A stretch of 64,000 nt of DNA, taken from Neisseriaceae bacterium JH1-16 (GTDB lineage Bacteria; Pseudomonadota; Gammaproteobacteria; Burkholderiales; Chromobacteriaceae). The notes beneath the pieces were generated by a model. It was given only the letters and a program-made list of their open reading frames with translations, made no database searches and had not been told where the DNA came from. Shown here piece after piece: positions 8,833-16,799 of this stretch. The position numbers and the translations under genes are program-made. The stretch is taken from positions 434,001-498,000 of the forward strand of contig JAPDNP010000001.1 in NCBI GenBank assembly GCA_025989215.1. The letters are read 5' to 3'. The first letter of the stretch is position 1; each line of letters begins with the position of its first letter.

Positions 8833-9714
8833 TCAGCGGAACAGCCGGCTCAGTGCCTCGCGCGCGTCGCTGACCAGCTGCGCTTCGCCGGGTGTTGGTG
8901 GCAAGAGGCGGAATTCGGCCAAGGGCAACGGCGGCAAGCCCAGTTCGGCGGGGCATTCGGCCAGCTCAGTGCCGACCGCCGAGCTGTTCAGGCACGACAC
9001 GCCGAGCCCGGCCGACAGCGCCAGCTGCAGGCCGGCTACCCCCGAAGCGGTATGGGACACCAGATAGGGCACCCTGTGCCGTGCCAACAGCGTGGCGATG
9101 AACTGCTGCAGCGCGCAGCTGGCCGGCAGCACCACCAGCGGCAGCGGCGTGCGCTCGGGCATGTCGCTCTGCTGCGCCGCCACCCAGACCAGCGGTTCGC
9201 GCCTGATCACCGTGCCTTGCTGCTGCGGGTCGACGCCGGCGATGTGGCGACCGTCCGTGTCGACCAGCCGCATCGCCAGACCGATGTCGAAGTCGCCGTT
9301 GCCGGCGCTGCGCTCGATCACCGCGCTTTGCAGGATGGTCACGTGCAGCCGCAGCCGCGGGTGCTCCTCGGCGAAGCGCTTGAGCACCCGGGCGATCTCG
9401 CTGGGGCGGTAATAGTCGGTGATCGCCAGGCGCAGCTCGCCGTCCAGCGCCTGGCCCTGCAGGTCTTCATAGGCGGCGGCGCTCAGCGCCAGGATGCGCT
9501 GCGCGTAGTTCAACAGCTTCTCGCCGGCCGGGGTCGGCGTGCTGCCTTTCTTGCCGCGCAGCAGCAGAGGCTGGCCGGCCCGCTCTTCCAGCTTCTTCAG
9601 CTGCTCGCTCACCGACGACTGCGACAGGAACACCTGCTTGGCCGCCGCCGACACGCTGCCGGCCTCGGCGATCGCGACGAAGGTGCGCAGCTGGGCCAGG
9701 TCGAAGTCGCGCAT
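8833..9714 (-). CDS. LysR-family transcriptional regulator
   Basis: This 293-residue protein has the N-terminal winged helix-turn-helix (residues about 5-63, with Ala-Ala-Lys-x-Val-Phe-Leu-Ser-Gln-Ser-Ser-Val-Ser) and a periplasmic-binding-protein-like effector domain. It is divergent from the MFS transporter gene at 9821. A T-N11-A palindrome at 9760-9773 lies in the shared promoter region, so regulation of that transporter is the simplest reading. The ligand is unknown. Confidence 0.88.
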   Translation of the reverse strand: MRDFDLAQLRTFVAIAEAGSVSAAAKQVFLSQSSVSEQLKKLEERAGQPLLLRGKKGSTPTPAGEKLLNYAQRILALSAAAYEDLQGQALDGELRLAITDYYRPSEIARVLKRFAEEHPRLRLHVTILQSAVIERSAGNGDFDIGLAMRLVDTDGRHIAGVDPQQQGTVIRREPLVWVAAQQSDMPERTPLPLVVLPASCALQQFIATLLARHRVPYLVSHTASGVAGLQLALSAGLGVSCLNSSAVGTELAECPAELGLPPLPLAEFRLLPPTPGEAQLVSDAREALSRLFR

Positions 9715-9759
9715 TGCTATCTTTCTGTTTTTTCGATACTTACCATCTTATTTTCCAGT

Positions 9760-9773
9760 TTTACCGATGTAAA
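9760..9773. promoter_or_regulatory. Probable LysR-type operator
   Basis: TTTAC-CGAT-GTAAA is a perfect interrupted palindrome containing the T-N11-A core of LysR-type boxes. It lies in the 106-bp gap between divergent LysR and MFS genes. Confidence 0.55.
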
Positions 9774-9820
9774 GCTCGTGCGTAGCATGAGGATTCCACA
9801 AGCTACCTTGCGAGAACGCC

Positions 9821-11098
9821 ATGTCCGCCACCAGTCTATCCGCCGTCCCCGACGAAAGCCGCCACCGCTGGAAAGTGCTGGGGATCGGCGTTGCCGCCAA
9901 CGCCAGCTTCTCGGCGGCCTTCTGGGGTATTCCCGCGACCGCGGTGCTGATGCGCGCCGACTATCGGCTGAGCAATGCCGAGCTCGGCATGGTGCTCGGG
10001 TTGCTGGGGCTGGGCGTCGCGCTCAGCGAACTGCCCTGGGGCATGCTGACCGACCGTTGGGGCGACCGGCGGGTGCTGTTGACAGGCCTTGGCGCCACCG
10101 CCGCAGCGCTGGCATCGATGGCCTTGTTCGTCGCGCCGACGGCCTCGTCGCTGCCGGGGCTGCGCTTGCTGGCGGGGGCGATGGTGGTCGTCGGGTTGTT
10201 GGGCGGCAGCGTGAACGGCTCGAGCGGCCGCGCGGTGATGGCGTGGTTCCGCGAAGGGGAGCGAGGGTTGGCGATGAGCATCCGTCAGACCGCGGTGCCG
10301 GTCGGCGGCGGGATCGGCGCGGTACTGTTGCCGGCACTTGCGGCGCATGCCGGCTTCGGCGCCGTCTATGCTGCGCTGGCACTGCTGTGCGCACTGACCA
10401 CGCTGTTCAGCTGGCGCTGGCTGCACGAGCCGCCGGATGGCGATGTACACGTGGGATCGGTGGTGGCTGGGGTGGGGCAAGAGCTCGCGCCGCTGCGGGA
10501 CGCGCGACTGTGGCGGCTTGCGCTCGGCATCGGCGTGCTGTGCACCCCGCAGGTGGCAGTGCTGACTTTCGCTACCGTGTTTCTGCACGATTTCGGCCAC
10601 GTCGGGGTCGCCGCGATCAGCGCCTGCCTCGCCGCGGTGCAGTTCGGCGCGGCGGTGACGCGGGTCTGGAGCGGGCGCTGGACCGACCGGCGTGGCAACA
10701 GGCGTGCCTATCTGCGCGGCTGCAGCCTGCTGACCGCCGGGGTGTTTGCGGCGCTGACGGTGCTGGTGCTGTTGGCGACCCGCATGCCGCAATGGCAAGC
10801 GGCCATCACGGCAGCGATTGTCGCGGTGCTGGTGTTGGGCGGCATCTGCGCGTCGGCTTGGCACGGCGTGGCGTATACCGAGCTGGCTACGCTCGCCGGT
10901 ACCCGGCGGGCGGGCACCGCGCTGGGCATGGGCAATACCGGCACCTTCCTGTCGCTGTTTCTCACCCCGCTCGCCATCCCGGTGCTGCTGGCGCAGTGGT
11001 CGTGGCCGGCGGTGTGGCTGGCCGTCGGCGTCTGCGCCTTGCTGGCCCACTCGGCCTTCTCGAAGCCGGCTAACGCGCCGTCGACCGGCCGGGGCTAG
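9821..11098 (+). CDS. MFS transporter, 12-helix (CynX/NimT-like)
   Basis: This 425-residue integral membrane protein has about 12 hydrophobic segments and the MFS motif after helix 2 (Gly-Met-Leu-Thr-Asp-Arg-Trp-Gly-Asp-Arg-Arg). A related motif in the second half (Gly-Arg-Trp-Thr-Asp-Arg-Arg-Gly) shows the usual internal duplication. It is transcribed away from a LysR gene that probably controls it. It ends just before an inverted pair of the uptake-like repeat that can act as terminator. The substrate is not evident. Confidence 0.85.
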   Translation: MSATSLSAVPDESRHRWKVLGIGVAANASFSAAFWGIPATAVLMRADYRLSNAELGMVLGLLGLGVALSELPWGMLTDRWGDRRVLLTGLGATAAALASMALFVAPTASSLPGLRLLAGAMVVVGLLGGSVNGSSGRAVMAWFREGERGLAMSIRQTAVPVGGGIGAVLLPALAAHAGFGAVYAALALLCALTTLFSWRWLHEPPDGDVHVGSVVAGVGQELAPLRDARLWRLALGIGVLCTPQVAVLTFATVFLHDFGHVGVAAISACLAAVQFGAAVTRVWSGRWTDRRGNRRAYLRGCSLLTAGVFAALTVLVLLATRMPQWQAAITAAIVAVLVLGGICASAWHGVAYTELATLAGTRRAGTALGMGNTGTFLSLFLTPLAIPVLLAQWSWPAVWLAVGVCALLAHSAFSKPANAPSTGRG

Positions 11099-11110
11099 GG
11101 CATACCCGTC

Positions 11111-11147
11111 AAGGTTGGCCGAAGTGTGCCGGGTTTCGGCCAACCTT
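11111..11147. terminator. Inverted pair of uptake-like repeats, terminator-like
   Basis: Two 13-bp arms (AAGGTTGGCCGAA and its exact complement) face each other across 11 bp between convergent MFS and LysR genes. The hairpin could stop transcripts from either side, although no long T run follows. Confidence 0.7.
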
Positions 11148-11162
11148 GGTGTTGCGCCGTGC

Positions 11163-12077
11163 TCAGAGCGTGGTCGGGTGGCCGTTGCGGTCGAGCTCGT
11201 AGACCTTGTGCCGGGTGAGACGCTCCTTCAGCCAGCGCGCCGCCTTGCCCAGCGGCTGGGTCTTGCACCATAACAGGTCGACGCCGACCAGCCAGTCGGT
11301 GTGCGGGTACGCCTCCAGTTGCAGCTCGACCAGTTCGTCCGAGGCGAGCTCGCGCTCGATCAGCCGGCGTGGCAGCGTGCTCCAGCCCAGTCCCGAGCGG
11401 GTCATCTCCAGCAGCGCCAGATAGCTTTCCGCCTGCCAGCAGCGCGTCGCCTCCAGATACTCGCTGCTGGGCAGCTTGCGCTGGTGCGCGCGAAACACCA
11501 GGTAGCGCGCGCTGTGCAGGTCGGTGAAGCGCACGATGGCTTGCTGCGCTAGCGGATGGTCGCGGTGCGCGACGTGGGCGAGGATCAATTTGCCCAGTTG
11601 GGCGAAGCCCAGTTCGCGCGGGTAGCCGGGCTGGGAGAACGCGACGCCGAGCACCGCTTCGCCCGCCAACATCAGCTCGCTGACGTCGCCGTGCATCGGG
11701 TGGCGGATATCCAGGTCCACATAGGGAAAGTGCTCGGCAAATTCGGCGAGCGGGGCGGTGAGGGCGGTGTAGGGAACCTCGATCGCCAGCGTCAGGCTCG
11801 GCTCGATCGCCTCGCTCAAGCTGTCAGCATGCGCTTCCAGCTCCAGGCAGCGCTCCAGCACGCTCGCCGCCTCGTTGAGCAGCTTGCGCCCGGCCTCGGT
11901 CAGGGTCGGGGTGCGGCTCGTGCGGTCGAACAGCATCACGCCCAGGTCGATCTCCAGATTGGCGATCGCCATGCTGACCGTCGACTGGGTCTTGCCCAAG
12001 CGGCGCGCGGCGGCCGAGAACGAGCCGGTCTCGACCACCAGCGCAAACATCTGCAGTTGTTCCAGCGAGTAGCGCAC
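11163..12077 (-). CDS. LysR-family regulator of the purine operon (probable)
   Basis: This 304-residue protein has a typical LysR N-terminal helix-turn-helix (Ala-Ala-Arg-Arg-Leu-Gly-Lys-Thr-Gln-Ser-Thr-Val-Ser) and effector domain. I choose the GTG at 12077 because GGAG sits 5 bases upstream and the family consensus (Arg-Tyr-Ser-Leu-Glu-Gln-Leu) begins there. The longer ATG frame from 12146 adds 23 residues without similarity. It is divergent from the purine permease gene, with a strong palindrome between them, and is the likely regulator of that operon. Confidence 0.85.
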   Translation of the reverse strand: MRYSLEQLQMFALVVETGSFSAAARRLGKTQSTVSMAIANLEIDLGVMLFDRTSRTPTLTEAGRKLLNEAASVLERCLELEAHADSLSEAIEPSLTLAIEVPYTALTAPLAEFAEHFPYVDLDIRHPMHGDVSELMLAGEAVLGVAFSQPGYPRELGFAQLGKLILAHVAHRDHPLAQQAIVRFTDLHSARYLVFRAHQRKLPSSEYLEATRCWQAESYLALLEMTRSGLGWSTLPRRLIERELASDELVELQLEAYPHTDWLVGVDLLWCKTQPLGKAARWLKERLTRHKVYELDRNGHPTTL

Positions 12078-12165
12078 CTTTTCTCCATTCGCTTCGGCCA
12101 ACGTTGCGGGCCGACGGTTAAGCCGATTTCGTCCTGCGGCTACCATATATCAAAAAAATCGATGG

Positions 12166-12181
12166 TAACTCATTTGAGTTA
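12166..12181. promoter_or_regulatory. Palindromic operator candidate, TAACTCA-TT-TGAGTTA
   Basis: A perfect 7-2-7 palindrome sits in the 272-bp divergent region between the LysR gene and the purine permease gene. It lies in an AT-rich stretch near 12145-12190 that probably holds the promoters. It lacks an obvious T-N11-A core, so binding by LysR is only inferred. Confidence 0.5.
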
Positions 12182-12349
12182 TCGGGTATTTCGACCAGAT
12201 GATGGCGCAGCGCCGGGCAATTGGCAAAGCCAGCACCCGGCGGATCGGCCGATCCATCCCCGCTAGAAGGGACGGACGAGCCACCCTTGACCGGGTTCGC
12301 AGGGCGCCTTCCTGTGGGCCCGGCATCTACAGGAGCATGGAGAAACCGA

Positions 12350-13720
<1,371 letters not shown>

Positions 13721-13745
13721 ACCCTTTACCCGGAGAAACATCGTT

Positions 13746-14255
13746 ATGAACAGCTACACCAAAGTCGAAGCCCCGAACCTGTCTAACCGCGACCTGGAGT
13801 TGCTGCGCCAGACCATCGTGCTGTCCGCGGAGTCGAAGCAACGCGGCCGCCACCCGTTTGCCGCCCTGGTGGCCGACGAGCACGGCAATATCGTCGTCAC
13901 CGCCGGCAACAACTCGATGCCGCCGGAAGGCGACCCGACTCAGCACGCCGAGCTGGTGGCCGCCGCACGTGCCGCGCAGCAGCTCAGCCCGGAGCAGCTG
14001 GCGCGCTGCACGCTGTTTACCAGCGCCGAGCCGTGCTGCATGTGCTCGGGTGCGGTCTACTGGACCGGCATCGGCCGCGTGGTCTATGCCTTGTCCGAGC
14101 ACGCGCTGCTGGGCCTGACCGGTGACCATCCGGAAAACCCGACCTTCTCGCTGCCGTGCCGCGAAGTGTTCGCGCGTGGCCAGCGTCGGGTCGAGGTGGT
14201 TGGCCCGCTGCTGGAAGACGAAGCCGCGAAGCCGCATGTCGGCTTCTGGAAGTAA
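13746..14255 (+). CDS. Guanine deaminase-like nucleoside deaminase
   Basis: This 169-residue protein is a cytidine-deaminase-fold zinc enzyme. The zinc and proton-shuttle motifs His-Ala-Glu near residues 66-68 and Pro-Cys-Cys-Met-Cys near 98-102 are present. It resembles the GuaD-type small guanine deaminases, which turn guanine into xanthine in the cytoplasm. The gene starts 25 bp after the permease gene, with a GGAG site before its ATG, and is followed closely by the hydroxyisourate hydrolase gene. That context favours a purine base over a tRNA adenosine substrate. Confidence 0.85.
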   Translation: MNSYTKVEAPNLSNRDLELLRQTIVLSAESKQRGRHPFAALVADEHGNIVVTAGNNSMPPEGDPTQHAELVAAARAAQQLSPEQLARCTLFTSAEPCCMCSGAVYWTGIGRVVYALSEHALLGLTGDHPENPTFSLPCREVFARGQRRVEVVGPLLEDEAAKPHVGFWK

Positions 14256-14265
14256 GGAGCACACC

Positions 14266-14625
14266 ATGGCGGGTGGAATTTCGATTCATGTGGTCGACGT
14301 GGCACGCGGCGTGGTTGCCGAGGGCTTGGTGGTGCGTGTCGAGCGGCTGGAGCAGGGTGGGCGACAGTTGATCGCTGAAGGTCGGGTCGGCGCAAGCGGC
14401 ACGGTGGCGGTGCTGGACGGGTTGGCCGAACGCTTCGTGCCGGGCGTGTACGAGGCGACCTTCCTGGTCGGCGACTACTACCGGAGCGAAGGGGCGGCAC
14501 TGCCGGCGATTGCCTTCCTCGACGTGGTGCCGTACCGCTTCGGCCTGGCCGATGCCGCGCAGCACTACCACCTGCCGCTGAAGATGACGCCGTGGGGCTT
14601 CTCCTTGTTCCGCGGCGGGGCGTAA
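14266..14625 (+). CDS. 5-hydroxyisourate hydrolase (transthyretin-like)
   Basis: This 119-residue protein has the full length of bacterial HIU hydrolases, which open 5-hydroxyisourate after urate oxidation. The N-terminal strand with His-Val-Val-Asp-Val-Ala-Arg-Gly and the C-terminal His-Tyr-His-Leu-Pro-Leu plus Phe-Arg-Gly-Gly are recognisable. The usual C-terminal Tyr-Arg-Gly-Ser is replaced by Phe-Arg-Gly-Gly-Ala, so the key tyrosine is Phe. It follows the deaminase gene by 10 bp with an AAGGAG site, in the same operon. Urate oxidase and OHCU decarboxylase genes are not in the window. Confidence 0.87.
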   Translation: MAGGISIHVVDVARGVVAEGLVVRVERLEQGGRQLIAEGRVGASGTVAVLDGLAERFVPGVYEATFLVGDYYRSEGAALPAIAFLDVVPYRFGLADAAQHYHLPLKMTPWGFSLFRGGA

Positions 14626-14653
14626 GCGGTATAGCGGCCCGGTTATCTTGACA

Positions 14654-14685
14654 GGTTGGCCGAACTGCTTCGGCCAACCTTCTTT
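14654..14685 (+). terminator. Intrinsic terminator made of paired uptake-like repeats
   Basis: A 12-bp stem formed by AGGTTGGCCGAA and its complement around CTGC is followed by TCTTTT. It ends the purine operon. Confidence 0.82.
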
Positions 14686-14744
14686 TGATGGCGAAACGGG
14701 TAGGGCGGTTGTCGGCGCCATGCCCGTCAATTTACAATCCGACG

Positions 14745-15083
14745 ATGGTGTACCGACTGCTCCGAGTTTTAACGCTGATCGCCTCCGTGGCCATGCTCCC
14801 CATGCATGCCCCGGCGATGGCGGCTGCCAACCCGGAATGCAGTATGGCGATGCCGTCGTTGCAGCCTGTTTCGGCCGCTGCGCCTGCCGACTGTGCCTCG
14901 ATGACGCACGACGGCAAGGCCAAGGCGGCCGCCGATGTCGACTGCTGTTCGCCGCACATCGTCGCCTTGCCGGTCTCCTTGGCCGGCCAGGCTGTCGTGG
15001 CCACCGTACCGCGCCTGGCTACCTGCGATACTCGCCTTGCCGAGCGCTGCCTTTCCCCGCCCGAACGCCCTCCCAGAAGCTGA
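14745..15083 (+). CDS. Small exported Cys/His-containing protein, DUF2946-like
   Basis: This 112-residue protein begins with a signal peptide (Arg-x-x-Arg, hydrophobic stretch, Ala-Met-Ala-Ala). It contains Met-His pairs, an Asp-Cys-Cys-x-x-His motif and a Pro-Pro-Glu-Arg-Pro-Pro tail, all reminiscent of DUF2946-type periplasmic proteins found near copper genes. The start at 14745 gives the intact signal peptide. The next gene is a DUF411 metal-binding protein, which supports a metal-handling role. The family call is tentative and the biochemical function is not known to me. Confidence 0.55.
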   Translation: MVYRLLRVLTLIASVAMLPMHAPAMAAANPECSMAMPSLQPVSAAAPADCASMTHDGKAKAAADVDCCSPHIVALPVSLAGQAVVATVPRLATCDTRLAERCLSPPERPPRS

Positions 15084-15200
15084 TTCCCGCTGTTTTGTGC
15101 CGTCTAGCAGGCCAATAGGTCTGCGCCGTTGCTATCGCGCCGGCCGCCCTTTGCGTGGCTGAACCACGTCGCGTGCCGGCCAAAACCAGGAATCTGTCTG

Positions 15201-15650
15201 ATGAATACCCGTCAATTTGCCATTGCCGCGCTGGCCGTCTTCTTGCCGCTGACCCTGCAACCCGCGATCGCCGCCACCAAAATGGTGACGATGTACAAGT
15301 ACAAGGGCTGCGAGTGCTGCGACAAATGGGCCAAGCATCTCGAAGCCCTTGGCTTCACGGTCAAGACCGAACTGCGCGACGACCTGACCCCGATCAAGCA
15401 GCAGGCCGGGGTGCCGCAGGAACTGGGCTCCTGCCACACTGCGCTGATCGACGGCTACGCCTTCGAGGGCCATGTGCCGGCCGATCTGGTCGTCAAGGTG
15501 TTGAAGGACAAGCCGAAGATCGCCGGTCTTGCGGTGCCGGGCATGCCGCTGGGCTCGCCGGGCATGGAAGTGCCCGCCGCGCAGAAGCAGGCATACCGAG
15601 TAATGGCATTCAGTCGAACTTCTGCACCGACTATCTACGCCCAGCGTTGA
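15201..15650 (+). CDS. DUF411 periplasmic metal-binding protein
   Basis: This 149-residue protein has a Sec signal peptide ending near residue 24. The DUF411 core shows Gly-Cys-Glu-Cys-Cys-Asp-Lys-Trp near residues 36-43, Ser-Cys-His-Thr-Ala and Gly-His-Val-Pro-Ala. Members are linked to copper and other metal resistance and are thought to bind metal in the periplasm. The ATG at 15201 precedes the signal peptide directly. It lies 117 bp after the DUF2946-like gene; no ATPase or oxidase of a full copper system is adjacent. Confidence 0.87.
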   Translation: MNTRQFAIAALAVFLPLTLQPAIAATKMVTMYKYKGCECCDKWAKHLEALGFTVKTELRDDLTPIKQQAGVPQELGSCHTALIDGYAFEGHVPADLVVKVLKDKPKIAGLAVPGMPLGSPGMEVPAAQKQAYRVMAFSRTSAPTIYAQR

Positions 15651-15714
15651 TAACGGCTTGAGCAGATCGTGGCGGCGGGTTACCCTGCCGCCACCCCACC
15701 CACAGGACTACTGC

Positions 15715-16254
15715 GTGGAACGTTCCCTCGTTTCCTCTCTCGCCTTGCCTCTGTTGCTGCTCGGCAGCCTGATGTTCAGCATGCCCAGTTTCGGCGCGCG
15801 TCAGGACGAAGACACCCCGGATGCCCCAGCGGCCGATTCGGACGGCCATAGCGCCAAGAACGTTGCCAGCGCACTGGCCGGCGACATCCTGATGCAGGCG
15901 ATGGGCCTGGTCGGCATCGCTTATCGCTTCGGCGGCAATTCGCCCGCCACCGGTTTCGATTGCAGCGGACTGATCCGCTACGTATTCCAGCACTCGGTCG
16001 GCATGGACCTGCCGCGTACCGCCGCCGAACAGGCTAGGGCCGGCAAGGCCGTGACCCGGGACGATCTGCAGACCGGCGACATCGTGTTCTTCAATACCCG
16101 CGGCTTCGCCAACTCGCACAGCGGCATCTATCTGGGCAAGGGCAAGTTCATCCATGCGCCCCGCACGGGCAAGAGCATCAGCATCAGCGATATGAGCGAG
16201 TCGTACTGGACCACCCGTTTCAACGGCGCGCGTCGCGTGCTGCGCCAGCAGTAG
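15715..16254 (+). CDS. NlpC/P60 cell-wall endopeptidase
   Basis: This 179-residue protein has an N-terminal signal or anchor segment (residues about 5-25) and a C-terminal NlpC/P60 domain. The nucleophile is Cys83 in Phe-Asp-Cys-Ser-Gly-Leu and the catalytic His lies in the later Ser-His-Ser-Gly-Ile-Tyr segment. Such enzymes cut peptide bonds in peptidoglycan stems. I choose the GTG at 15715, which follows AGGA by a normal spacing and puts the signal peptide at the N-terminus. The longer frame from 15658 is basic and unsupported. Confidence 0.88.
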   Translation: MERSLVSSLALPLLLLGSLMFSMPSFGARQDEDTPDAPAADSDGHSAKNVASALAGDILMQAMGLVGIAYRFGGNSPATGFDCSGLIRYVFQHSVGMDLPRTAAEQARAGKAVTRDDLQTGDIVFFNTRGFANSHSGIYLGKGKFIHAPRTGKSISISDMSESYWTTRFNGARRVLRQQ

Positions 16255-16266
16255 CCTGCATTGAGA

Positions 16267-16307
16267 CGTGTCCGTTTGCCGATGAAGTCCGTCGCCAAAC
16301 GGACGCG
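16267..16307 (+). terminator. Hairpin after the NlpC/P60 gene
   Basis: An approximately 11-bp stem (core GTCCGTTTG and complement) encloses 17 bases. No T run follows, so it is a weak terminator or an RNA-stabilising hairpin. Confidence 0.5.
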
Positions 16308-16377
16308 CTAGCAACAAGCACGACCGATAGGAACAGGCCGTGATTTTTGCTATTCAGGCCCCAGCAGTCTGTTCATG

Positions 16378-16695
16378 CTAGAGCCAGATCGAGAGCAGCG
16401 GCTTGAGCCAGCCCGATACGCTGGACAGCCAGCCGGGCCGCCTGCGCACCTCCGGGTCGGGGTCGGCTTCGGCCAAGCTGAGGGCCGGTAGCGCCGTCGC
16501 GCTACCGATCTCGCCGAGCGCGATGGCCGCTTCCTTGAACACCTCCCATTCCGTATCGCCCGGCGCGGTCAGCAGCGCCGGCTGCACCTCGTTTCCTTCA
16601 GCAAGACCCAGTGCCCGCAGGCGGCGCGGCGTACTTCGCACTGTAATCGGTTGCGGTGCATTCGGGGGCTTGAACGCCGCTGGCATTCCTGCCAC
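16378..16695 (-). pseudogene. Decayed HEAT-repeat protein fragment
   Basis: The frame shows one good HEAT/PBS-lyase-like repeat (Lys-Glu-Ala-Ala-Ile-Ala-Leu-Gly-Glu-Ile-Gly, then Ala-Leu-Pro-Ala-Leu and Pro-Asp-Pro-Glu-Val-Arg-Arg). Upstream, the expected repeat start (Cys-Glu-Val-Arg-Arg-Ala-Ala) is in another frame, over bases that this frame reads as Val-Arg-Ser-Thr-Pro-Arg-Arg-Leu. A one-base indel has therefore probably split the repeat. No ribosome binding site or complete protein is visible. I treat it as a remnant. Confidence 0.45.
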
Positions 16696-16799
16696 GGCTC
16701 GCTGCGGCGCTGCTGCGATTTCCCGCCGAATGGCTGTTGCGTTGCAACATTAACGGTGTAGAGTGACGATTCGGATTCGTCCCCCATCAGGAGAGTTGT

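Noticed and set aside
8800-11073. Very long open frame on the plus strand across the LysR and MFS genes
   Set aside because: It is the antisense and out-of-frame shadow of two recognisable genes in high-GC DNA; the predicted protein is low-complexity Arg/Gly/Ala/Gln-rich without family similarity. Similar long shadows elsewhere were dropped for the same reason.
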